Source of the DNA: Cytophagales bacterium
Lineage (GTDB): Bacteria; Bacteroidota; Bacteroidia; Cytophagales; Cyclobacteriaceae
Direction of reading: 5' to 3'
DNA: 36,307 nucleotides
NCBI GenBank assembly: GCA_016124425.1
Contig: WGNT01000096.1
Location: forward strand, 1-36,307
Shown: positions 25,240 through 32,285 of the stretch, in pieces
Layout of the letters: each line of letters opens with the position of its first letter
Position numbering within the stretch: position 1 is the stretch's first letter
The notes under the pieces: generated by a model
Told to the model about the DNA's origin: nothing
Database searches by the model: none
The model's input: only the letters and a program-made list of their open reading frames with translations
Translations under genes and position numbers: made by a program

Positions 25240-26456
25240 ATATACTCACGATTTGCACAGTTGTTGCCTGCTATAAAACCGGTACTCCATGCGGCCTGAA
25301 AATTGAACCCTCCTGTAATACCGTCTACGTTGATAACCTCACCTGCGAAATACAATCCAGGAACTAACCTACTCTCCATTGTTGCGGGATTAATTTCGCT
25401 TAGCTCTACGCCTCCGGCTGTTACAAACTCTTCTTTGAAGGTTGTCTTTCCCTCAATCTCAATTGTAAATCTAAAAAGATTTTCTAATAGTTTATTGTTT
25501 TGTTTTTTAGAAATATCCATCCAGCAGGATTCTGGCGAAATTTCTGCAGAAGATGTCAAAAAAGCCCATAGGCGTTGCGGAATTCCGTACATTGGATGAC
25601 CTAAAACCCTTCTTTTTGGATGTAGCTTTTTGTAGGCAGCCAGTTCCTCCCTGAGTTGTTCTTCCTTGAACCCACTGTTCCAACGGATATGGGCTCTAGC
25701 TCTATAGCTTGCCTCGTGGAGCCACTTCGCTCCGAAGGAGGACAATTTGAGAACTGCCGGGCCGCTGACCCCCCAATGGGTTATTAACAAGGGGCCTTCG
25801 TAAGACAGTTTTGTCCCCTCAAGGCGGATATGGGAATGGGGCAAAGCGATGCCCTGAAGCTCGATGAGTTTTTCGTGGGGGGTATTGAAGGTAAAGAGCG
25901 AAGGAACCGGGGCGACTATCTGATGGCCCAACGACTTGATCCAGTCGTACTGTTCTATTTTCGGACGACCGCCAGTAGTAATGATTACACTGTCCACCTG
26001 TACGGCTTTCTGCTTTAAATGAAGGTGAAATTTTCCGTTTGAAAAGGAAACAGACAACACTGTGGTATTGACTTCAACGGCCACGCCTTTCTTTTTGGCT
26101 TCATTTACCAGAAGTTCTATGACTGTTTGGGATGAATCGGAAACAGGAAAGATCCGACCATCAGCCTCGATCTTAAGTGCAGCCCCTCGTTCCGTAAACC
26201 ATTTCCACGTATCGTCGACCGAGAACTGAGCGAATACTTTCTTTAAAAAATTTTCTCCTCTAGGATAGAATTTTACCAAGTGGGATATTTTCCTACAATC
26301 GTGCGTCAAGTTGCAACGCCCTCCTCCGGAGACCTTCACTTTGCTCAAAACATTCGGTGATCTTTCGAAGAGAATAACCTTGCTACCAAGGGATGCTGCT
26401 TGAATTGCGGCAAAAAAACCGGCCGCCCCCCCGCCTATTACGCCTATGGATTTCAT
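25236..26456 (-). CDS. HI0933-family FAD/NAD(P)-dependent oxidoreductase (YhiN-like)
   Basis: 406 residues. An N-terminal dinucleotide-binding fold (KSIGVIGGGAAGFFAAIQAA; GGGAAG at 8-13) is followed by the HI0933 signature KVKVSGGGRCNLTHD and by DGRIFPVSDSSQTVIELL. The C-terminal FAD contact is LYFAGEVINVDGITGGFNFQ, then AWSTGFIAG. HI0933/YhiN proteins are widespread flavoproteins of unknown reaction. The ATG (26454-26456) is only 4 bp from a perfect TACCTTTG box, so the mRNA may be nearly leaderless; the nucleotide-binding motif rules out a much later start. The stop overlaps the Hpt start (ATGA). Confidence 0.9.
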   Translation of the reverse strand: MKSIGVIGGGAAGFFAAIQAASLGSKVILFERSPNVLSKVKVSGGGRCNLTHDCRKISHLVKFYPRGENFLKKVFAQFSVDDTWKWFTERGAALKIEADGRIFPVSDSSQTVIELLVNEAKKKGVAVEVNTTVLSVSFSNGKFHLHLKQKAVQVDSVIITTGGRPKIEQYDWIKSLGHQIVAPVPSLFTFNTPHEKLIELQGIALPHSHIRLEGTKLSYEGPLLITHWGVSGPAVLKLSSFGAKWLHEASYRARAHIRWNSGFKEEQLREELAAYKKLHPKRRVLGHPMYGIPQRLWAFLTSSAEISPESCWMDISKKQNNKLLENLFRFTIEIEGKTTFKEEFVTAGGVELSEINPATMESRLVPGLYFAGEVINVDGITGGFNFQAAWSTGFIAGNNCANREYI

Positions 26457-26460
26457 GCAC

Positions 26461-26468
26461 CAAAGGTA
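26461..26468 (-). promoter_or_regulatory. Consensus -7 box abutting the HI0933 gene start
   Basis: TACCTTTG on the minus strand is an exact match to TAnnTTTG and the same octamer as the holA box at 8728-8735. It ends 4 bp before the ATG, so transcription from it would start at or within the start codon. No well-spaced -33 TTG is visible. Confidence 0.4.
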
Positions 26469-26624
26469 ATAAAAACGGGTCCTTTAGGATTATTAACAAG
26501 GAAAAATAAAAAAAGAAAGCCAACTTTGTAGGTAGTTTATTAAAATTGTAATTTGCTTGAGAAGTGAAACGGCAAAGCAGGTAATTCCTTTCCTTCTTGT
26601 AATTCGACGTAACTAAATGACCAA

Positions 26625-27434
26625 ATGAAGGAGTACAAACGTACATTTTACCATTGCTTAGTGTTATATATCATTCATATGGCTTTTGGTGGGAATCTTT
26701 ATGGGCAGATAAGTCCAAATTTGGGAAATACCTCCCGATTGATGAGCGAGGCAACCTCAGCTATGGAAGCGGGCGAATATGAAAAGGCGAATGGGTTTTT
26801 TCGTCAAATCATCCAAAGTAATGCCGCTATTCCGTCAGAGATGCCGTATTTGTTTGCAGAAACACTTTATCAACTAAAACAATACAACAACAGCCTTAAC
26901 TTTCTAAATAAATACTTGGATTTAAATGGATTTCAAGGGGAACATTACCAAGAAGCCAAAGCGTTGGAAAAAAAGTTAGAAGAGCCCATGCGTCAGATCG
27001 CGAACTGTTCGTATTGCGATAAAAAGGGATACTTACTGTTGTCCTGTACTACCTGCTCTGGCGAGAAGCAGGTAGAGCAGTTATGCACCCTTTGCAAAGC
27101 ACAGGGAATTGTCGGTTGCAGTCGTTGTGCGGGAAAGGGCATCGTGACCAAAAAGAATGTTTTCAATATTGTTGAGTATTACGACTGCGAGCGTTGTTCC
27201 GGTTCAGGAAGGTTAACCTGCCCAAGGTGTGAGGGGGCCCGTTTGGAAATGGGTGAATGCCGTACGTGTAACGGTACAGGGCATTTAGAATCCGAACACC
27301 TGTGTACGCATGAGGATAATCAGCCGTTAAGTTTCCGAAGGACCAGCTTCAAAAACGTGTTTGAATCCGGGAGTACTCATTCACATGCACATGGCCCTTT
27401 CCACAGTGAAAGCTCGGAAAAGCTCTTCGACTAG
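26625..27434 (+). CDS. Exported protein with TPR region and DnaJ-type CxxC zinc-finger repeats
   Basis: 269 residues with an N-terminal hydrophobic signal (about 7-28). Residues about 30-120 form TPR-like helices (LMSEATSAMEAGEYEKANGF, YLFAETLYQLKQYNNSLNFL). Residues about 128-220 hold seven CxxC motifs, most in the DnaJ CxxCxGxG form (CTTCSGEK, CSRCAGKG, CERCSGSG, CPRCEGAR, CRTCNGTG). There is no J domain, so it is not a DnaJ homologue in function. The motifs should bind about two to three zinc ions or offer redox-active thiols; the tail is His/Ser-rich (STHSHAHGPFH). The last four bases CTAG are shared with the stop of the convergent dehydrogenase gene. Function unknown. Confidence 0.85.
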   Translation: MKEYKRTFYHCLVLYIIHMAFGGNLYGQISPNLGNTSRLMSEATSAMEAGEYEKANGFFRQIIQSNAAIPSEMPYLFAETLYQLKQYNNSLNFLNKYLDLNGFQGEHYQEAKALEKKLEEPMRQIANCSYCDKKGYLLLSCTTCSGEKQVEQLCTLCKAQGIVGCSRCAGKGIVTKKNVFNIVEYYDCERCSGSGRLTCPRCEGARLEMGECRTCNGTGHLESEHLCTHEDNQPLSFRRTSFKNVFESGSTHSHAHGPFHSESSEKLFD

Positions 27435-28429
27435 GAGTTGTCGTTATTCTCTATTAGCTTCTTTTTTACCACATCATGGGGATATTTCATAGCTAACTCA
27501 CGGATCTCATACGTAAATTCATCATACATATCCTGCCATAATTTACCTTCCTCTTCGGAATAGGTATAAAATCCTTTTCCGTTGCCGATTCCTTTACCGC
27601 CATCATCAACAATCCGGTTAATCAATCTCCCCGGAGCGTCTGCGTTGCTCAACAAGGGAAAAAGATCCTTCATGACAGTTCTATAGGCTTCAATTCCAGT
27701 GAGATCCATCCATCGAAAAACGCCGACCATAGGCAGAAAGTAACCGGCTACATTGCGACAGGCACGGTCTACATCTTCAACTGACACATAGTCCTCTTCA
27801 ACCAGGTACATAGCTTCCCGGTACATGGCGTACATCAGTCTGTTACCAATAAATCCGCGGATATCCTTTTTAACTAAAACGGTCTCTTTTTCCCAACTTG
27901 CACCAAGATCATAGAGGTAATTCGCCAGATCTGGATCACTGTCTTTTCCGCAGATAACTTCTAGAAAGCGGGTAGTATGGGCCGGCTGCATCCAATGCAA
28001 CCCAAAGAAGCGAGTAGGGAAACGCACAAACTGCTGCAGGTCACTTATAGGAATGGCTGACGTATTTGATGTAATTATGGCGCTGATTGAGACGGCAGCG
28101 TCTACCTTGGCAAAAACCTCCTTTTTTACCTCAATATCCTCCTTTACATTTTCTATTACAAGCTGCACGTCCCTAAGATCTGCGTAGTCTGAGGTAATAC
28201 GCAACTTTCGAAGATAAAAGTCAGGTGTCTCAGAGATCAGTCCCTTTTCCCAAGCAAGGTGTAAATGGTCCTTTATTCGCTTTTCGCCGGCCTCTAGTCC
28301 CTCTACTATAGGTTCAAGACCGACTACTGGGTGGCCTGCTATCAATAGACAGGTTGCAATGCTGCTTCCCATCAAACCTAAACCGACTATCCCGGCAGGA
28401 ATCTCAGAAGGATCTGTTGATTTTTTCAT
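27431..28429 (-). CDS. 3-hydroxyacyl-CoA dehydrogenase family protein
   Basis: 332 residues. The NAD-binding fold opens with AGIVGLGLMGSSIA (GLGLMG at 16-21). The family's catalytic set is visible: Ser/Asn in SNTSAI (121-126), His145 in FFGLHWMQPA, Glu157 in TTRFLEVICG and Asn196 in GFIGNRLMYAMYREA. The C-terminal domain is present (EDVDRACRNVAGYFLPMVGV). It would oxidise a 3-hydroxy compound with NAD+. Besides fatty-acid beta-oxidation, single-domain members also act on carnitine or L-gulonate; with no thiolase or hydratase nearby and sugar-type oxidoreductases close, a non-fatty-acid substrate is possible (inference). Confidence 0.87.
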   Translation of the reverse strand: MKKSTDPSEIPAGIVGLGLMGSSIATCLLIAGHPVVGLEPIVEGLEAGEKRIKDHLHLAWEKGLISETPDFYLRKLRITSDYADLRDVQLVIENVKEDIEVKKEVFAKVDAAVSISAIITSNTSAIPISDLQQFVRFPTRFFGLHWMQPAHTTRFLEVICGKDSDPDLANYLYDLGASWEKETVLVKKDIRGFIGNRLMYAMYREAMYLVEEDYVSVEDVDRACRNVAGYFLPMVGVFRWMDLTGIEAYRTVMKDLFPLLSNADAPGRLINRIVDDGGKGIGNGKGFYTYSEEEGKLWQDMYDEFTYEIRELAMKYPHDVVKKKLIENNDNS

Positions 28430-28753
28430 GTGTACAAGTGTTTTTTACAGGCAATAACCCTCGCGGGCCTATCGGAGTAACCTGTTCCGAATGAAGGGAA
28501 TTTCGGTAAAAGATACATCCTATTTGGCAACACGTGCATTATGCCCGGTTTTATAATGGTAATTTGCTAAACGAGGCCGCATCTTGCAACGTAACAATGA
28601 TCCAACAATCCTTTCTTGACTCCCTCACAGGAGACTCTCAATCGTGAACGCTACAAAAACTGGGTGATCAGGCAGGTTAAGATTTCGTTTCCGGTCGGAT
28701 ACAAAGGTTAGCCTATTGCTACCTTACGATTATCCTGCTATGGTAGTAACTGG
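28430..28753. other. Intergenic, 324 bp, no feature found
   Basis: I see no reading frame, strong repeat or consensus promoter. A 7/8 match to the -7 box (AACCTTTG, minus strand, about 28700) has no -33 partner. The dehydrogenase promoter must lie here, unless transcription reads through from the Gfo/Idh/MocA gene. Confidence 0.5.
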
Positions 28754-29836
28754 TTAAAGCTTCACCACCTGACCAGTCCTGACGGATTCATCACAAGCAA
28801 ATGCTATTCTTAGGCTATTGACTGCGTCTTCCATATGATCAGACAGATCGGTATCCGCTTCAATTGCACGAAGAAAATATTCCTGTTCGCGCTTGCATAG
28901 TTCGTTATGATCTGGTTCATCGGTCAAATCAATCCATTCATCTTCATGCGCAAAGAGTTCCTTTTCATTCAGTTCGGCCTTGTGCCATAAAAGCGACTCG
29001 GTTTTGGTATGTGCTTCAATGCTGTCTGACTTACCGGACCCACCGGCCTCCTTGGCAACAATCGAAACAGAACCTCTCGGGCCAATTACGTCCTTGACAA
29101 AAAAGGCGGTTTCAGAAACCATAGGGCCCCACCCTGCCTCATACCACCCAACGGAACCATCTTCAAAGCGGATTTGCAAATTACCATAATTGTAGTTACC
29201 AGCAGGAATATCCTCGGTAAGCCTCGCGCCTATGGCGTATACTTGTGTAGGCCTCGAACGGGTCATCTGGCACATCACATCTATATAGTGTACGCCACAG
29301 TCTACAATCGGGCTTAATGATTTCATTAGGTTACGGTGCAGCGTCCACATGCTTCCTTCGCTTTGTTGATTTAGGTTCATTCGCATGACAAGCGGTTTCC
29401 CTAGCTGACGGCTGACGGCTATGAATTTTTCCCATGATGGGTGGTGCCTCAATATATATCCGACGACCAGCTTTTTATTATGCTTTTTGGCAGCATCTAC
29501 CACCCGCTGTGCGCCATCAACAGTATCTGCTAACGGCTTCTCAACAAAAACATGGCATCCATTTTCTATAGCATGAACAGCAAATGCTTCATGTGTGTCG
29601 GGATAGGTAGATATACTTACCGCATCGGGTTTAGTCACCTTCATTGCTTCGTAAAAGTCATTAAACAAAGCATAGGACGAACCCAATTTTTCATTAAGCT
29701 TTTCTTTAGTCCTACCACCAGATACTAATCCGACGATTTCGAATCCCTCAAGGTTATGATAGGCTAAGGCGTGTGAAGCTCCCATGTTTCCACAGCCAAC
29801 AACTAATATTTTTATACTCTTGTTATCTGTACTCAT
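28754..29836 (-). CDS. Gfo/Idh/MocA-family oxidoreductase
   Basis: 360 residues, the usual length. Rossmann fold: KILVVGCGNMGASHALAYHN (GCGNMG at about 14-19). The catalytic lysine is in the classical HVFVEKPLADTVDGA. The C-terminal dehydrogenase domain has LSPIVDCGVHYIDVMCQM with the conserved Asp and His. Likely an NAD(P)-dependent oxidation of a sugar, sugar acid or inositol; substrate unknown. It is only distantly similar to the enzyme at 20308-21504 (different EKP context and length), so they are not recent duplicates. The next gene on the strand, 324 bp away, is the 3-hydroxyacyl-CoA dehydrogenase family protein. Confidence 0.9.
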   Translation of the reverse strand: MSTDNKSIKILVVGCGNMGASHALAYHNLEGFEIVGLVSGGRTKEKLNEKLGSSYALFNDFYEAMKVTKPDAVSISTYPDTHEAFAVHAIENGCHVFVEKPLADTVDGAQRVVDAAKKHNKKLVVGYILRHHPSWEKFIAVSRQLGKPLVMRMNLNQQSEGSMWTLHRNLMKSLSPIVDCGVHYIDVMCQMTRSRPTQVYAIGARLTEDIPAGNYNYGNLQIRFEDGSVGWYEAGWGPMVSETAFFVKDVIGPRGSVSIVAKEAGGSGKSDSIEAHTKTESLLWHKAELNEKELFAHEDEWIDLTDEPDHNELCKREQEYFLRAIEADTDLSDHMEDAVNSLRIAFACDESVRTGQVVKL

Positions 29837-30188
29837 AAACGCGATCGATTTTTGTTATCGTGTAAGGTGTCAAATCCTTCCTCTAAATTATGAAATTTAT
29901 TGTTAATCGGTAGTTTTCCGCTCAAAAGAAAACGCAAAAAGGATCTCACTTATTAAAAACGAAATTTAACGAACTGATAATCAAAGAATACGTGGTTACT
30001 AGAACCTATAGAAAAGCAAGGTAAAATGCAACATTGTATTGATTTGGAAATTGACTTTGGTATTGTCAGCTTGGAACTAGTAATAACTTTTCATTGGCAT
30101 GTTATATTTATTTAAAAAAAATTGTTTAACTATAATGAATTAAATACTTTTGCGTTATTAAGTTACACCATTATTAAAAGCTCTCGTT
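29837..30188. other. Intergenic, 352 bp, AT-rich, holds one strong promoter
   Basis: Apart from the consensus promoter at 30122-30152 for the gene to the right I see no reading frame or clear repeat. The divergent Gfo/Idh/MocA gene must also start here, but its promoter is not apparent. Confidence 0.5.
30122..30152 (+). promoter_or_regulatory. Consensus Bacteroidota promoter
   Basis: TTG (30122-30124), a 20-bp spacer and TACTTTTG (30145-30152) match the TTG-N17..23-TAnnTTTG consensus completely. Transcription would begin near 30158, about 30 nt before the ATG at 30189. This is the best promoter match in the window. Confidence 0.68.
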
Positions 30189-30605
30189 ATGGATATAAAA
30201 GAATTTGTTAAAGAGTACAGTCAACTGTTGTCCCATGAATCTCCGTATATCTTTGTAGATGAAGATGGGAAAAGGTACAGATCTGCTGATGATGTGTAGA
30301 AAAGCGGAAAGCAAGTAACCATCAAGAATACCAATGATGCGGCACTTGAAGGACTAAAGGGAATGGGAATTGATTCTAAGTCTGATGCGTCAAAGTTTAT
30401 TGATCTTTTAAACCATATTTTTGGACTGGAAGGTACCAAGAAATCAGGCACCAGGACTAGAAAGACCTATACCGAGAGTGAAAAATCAGCGCTGATGGAA
30501 GCTTGGTCTAAAGCAGATGCCGAAGGTGTAAGCAAAGTGAATTTTTGCAAGGATAACGACATCACCTACCAAACACTAATGAAGTGGATAAGAGAGTCCA
30601 AGTAA
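30189..30605 (+). pseudogene. Small HTH-like protein gene interrupted by one in-frame amber codon
   Basis: An ATG at 30189 opens a 36-codon frame (MDIKEFVKEYSQLLSHESPY ... RSADDV) that ends in TAG at 30297-30299. The same frame then continues without a stop for 101 codons to TAA at 30603-30605. The stretch just after the TAG (KSGKQVTIKNTNDAALEG) looks like normal protein. The last 35 residues (MEAWSKADAEGVSKVNFCKD, then NDITYQTLMKWIRESK) resemble the helix-turn-helix of transposase/recombinase-type DNA-binding proteins. If TAG were one amino acid the product would be 138 residues. A single CAG-to-TAG change would explain it, making this a young pseudogene; readthrough, or a separate product from the ATG at 30363 (80 residues), are alternatives. 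The intact promoter and terminator argue that it is still transcribed. Family not recognised. Confidence 0.6.
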
Positions 30606-30620
30606 TCGCTTACTAGGAGA

Positions 30621-30653
30621 AGCCGGTGCCTTAAAAGCACCGGCTTTTTTTTA
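30621..30653 (+). terminator. Intrinsic terminator
   Basis: GCCGGTGC (30623-30630) and GCACCGGC (30638-30645) form a perfect GC-rich stem, lengthened by two A-T pairs, with a CTTAAAA loop and a run of eight T residues. It is 16 bp after the stop of the amber-interrupted gene. This is a textbook Rho-independent terminator. Confidence 0.92.
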
Positions 30654-30890
30654 GCTATATGTATGCCATGTCTAGGATATATTTTTTTTGCAAAACTTTT
30701 TTTAGAATCTAACTAGTGAATTTCGGCTCTATTTAAATATGAGCGGTAAAATATTAAGCTTTTATTTGGATTTGATTTGCTTTTCGTTTTTCCAGTGAGA
30801 TTGATTTATTAATATTAAGATCAATTAGATTAGCTTTAATGGTGGACTAATCAGCCCTTTTTTAGTTTTAACATGCAAATCAAAAATCTC

Positions 30891-30912
30891 TTTTGTTCAT
30901 ATTCGAACAAAA
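30891..30912. repeat. Perfect 8-bp inverted repeat, loop 6
   Basis: TTTTGTTC and GAACAAAA flank ATATTC. Arms are perfect. It shares the core TGTTC/GAACA with the next inverted repeat 12 bp to the right. Confidence 0.55.
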
Positions 30913-30918
30913 CCCGAA

Positions 30919-30953
30919 GTTGAAGATGTTCCTGTGAAACTTGAACATCCTAA
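30919..30953. repeat. Inverted repeat, 7 perfect plus outer base pairs, loop 11
   Basis: GATGTTC (30925-30931) and GAACATC (30943-30949) are perfect arms around an 11-base loop; outside them GTT and AAC pair again with a small bulge. It is the second of two adjacent dyads with the same TGTTC/GAACA core. Confidence 0.5.
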
Positions 30954-31094
30954 CAGCGATTTCCTATAGGATATAAGATAGTCTAGGTGACTGAATTGAC
31001 ATAAAGAATTTTCTGGATGCTTATGTAGCGGCATGAGTCATTTTATACTCCGATACATTTCGGTTTGATCATCTAACCAGATTAGAATAAAGAA

Positions 31095-31119
31095 ATAAAT
31101 TTTATTAAAATTTATTTTA
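31095..31119. repeat. Perfect 25-bp palindrome, 12-bp arms
   Basis: AAATAAATTTTA and TAAAATTTATTT flank a single T. A/T-only composition makes chance more likely than for a GC-rich dyad, but 12 perfect pairs remain unusual. It has no T run of terminator type with a GC stem, and no gene ends nearby. Confidence 0.55.
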
Positions 31120-31361
31120 TAGGATCTCAAGTTCGAGGTTCTGTTTTAGGCAATTTAAAAACATGGGCATTTTTCAAGCAACTTGAGCGGTTATTGTAGC
31201 GTTTCTGAAGTAGATAGCTTATCCTCGACCGGCAAAAAAATAAAGAAAGGGGATAATGGTGCCTGTGGGTCCGAGAAATTGCTCCCTGCCACCTTCTGGT
31301 TATAGTGACATAGCAAAATGTTGTTGTTTTGCACCTTTATGTCCATTAGGATGCTCGAATT

Positions 31362-31799
31362 TCAATCTATCCGAGAAAGTACGGTCGCCCCGCTTTCTAC
31401 TTCCTCTGCTAGTTCCTTTAGGCTTTTTTCGGTAAGCATCTCTACCATGTCCCTTCTTAGCCGCATTACCTGATGATGTAGCGGACAAGGATTGATTTCA
31501 GAACATTTTTTTAGGCCAAGGCTGCATCCGGTAAAAAGTTCCTCTCCGTCAATTACTTCCACAAGGTCTTTAAGTGTAAACGACGCATGCTCATCACCGG
31601 CAAAAAAACCGCCTGTTGGACCCTTTTGGGAACCGATCATTTTCTTTCTTACAAGTTCCTGCAGGATCTTGGCAGTAAATGGTTCCGGAGCATCTACATG
31701 GGCCGCAATCTCTTTTGCGCCTACTTTTTTGCCTACCTGACTTTGCTTCCAGATATAAATTACTGATTTTATTCCGTATTGACAGGCTTTAGAAAACAT
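31362..31799 (-). CDS. Rrf2-family transcription regulator with three-cysteine cluster
   Basis: 145 residues from the ATG at 31797-31799. The N-terminus MFSKACQYGIKSVIYIWKQS is the standard Rrf2 start, so the long in-frame upstream extension (to 31997) is not used. A winged helix follows (VGAKEIAAHVDAPEPFTAKI; GPTGGFFAG is the wing). The cysteines Cys92, Cys99 and Cys105 (FTGCSLGLKKCSEINPCPLHH) have spacing C-x6-C-x5-C, close to the Fe-S ligands of IscR and NsrR, so it probably senses iron-sulfur status, redox or nitric oxide. The target is unknown; it stands alone with 486 bp of non-coding DNA upstream, where self-regulation would act. Confidence 0.88.
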   Translation of the reverse strand: MFSKACQYGIKSVIYIWKQSQVGKKVGAKEIAAHVDAPEPFTAKILQELVRKKMIGSQKGPTGGFFAGDEHASFTLKDLVEVIDGEELFTGCSLGLKKCSEINPCPLHHQVMRLRRDMVEMLTEKSLKELAEEVESGATVLSRID

Positions 31800-32285
31800 A
31801 ATGAATAGAATTGAGTACGACTTGTAAAGGTAGGTGAATATTGTCGAGGTATATGTGATAAAAGATACATAAAGCGAAGGCCTACAACATCTCGGCTGTT
31901 TATCAACCAACTTAAGGAAACAAATTAGCCCAAACGTTTTTTTTAAAATCCCTGTAGTAGGCGTTTGTGCCAAAATACAAAAGGTTTTTTGAATCATAGA
32001 TACGTGATTTCAGTGGATAACAGACTAAATATCTGATGTTGAATTATTTAGATAGGACCACTGACCTTGACCTAAATCAATTTATGTGAACGCTATTTTA
32101 AGTATATCCCCTGTACGCTAATAACTCCCATGAAAGTTTTCGCCAGTTTGTTAATCAAAAGCTAGCCGGTTAAAAGCAAAAAATAACACCTCGTTGATGA
32201 AAAGTCCGCCACTTGAGGTATAAACTATTGCTCCTAAACGATGAATATTCGCTGTAATCTTTGGTAATTTTGCTGATGTTCTTTA
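31800..32285. other. Intergenic, 486 bp, between MlaD and Rrf2 genes
   Basis: No gene is apparent. A 7/8 match to the -7 box (TACCTTTA, minus strand, about 31825) might serve the Rrf2 gene, with no good -33. ACCTC and GAGGT (about 32187-32220) can form a short stem followed by a T-rich run after the MlaD gene on the minus strand, but the loop is over 20 nt, so I do not call a terminator. Confidence 0.45.

Larger units (their letters stand above)
30654..31361. other. Gene-free, AT-rich 708-bp stretch with inverted repeats
   Basis: No reading frame of credible length or composition is present on either strand. It contains three notable inverted repeats (30891-30912, 30919-30953, 31095-31119), entered separately, and is visibly richer in A and T than the neighbouring genes. 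It could hold an untranslated RNA, a decayed gene or an integration scar; I cannot decide between them. Confidence 0.5.

Noticed and set aside
28864..29097. Plus-strand frame inside the second Gfo/Idh/MocA gene
   Set aside because: Shadow of a well-supported gene; no domain or start context.
30221..30451. Minus-strand frame of 76 codons over the amber-interrupted gene
   Set aside because: Ser/Phe/Pro-rich antisense product with no promoter; the plus-strand promoter and terminator show the true direction.
30809..30818. TTAATATTAA palindrome
   Set aside because: Short and A/T-only in AT-rich DNA; expected by chance.
31800..31997. N-terminal extension of the Rrf2 protein by 66 residues
   Set aside because: Rrf2 proteins start directly with the MxSKxxxYG-type helix, found at the ATG at 31799; the extension has no matching content.
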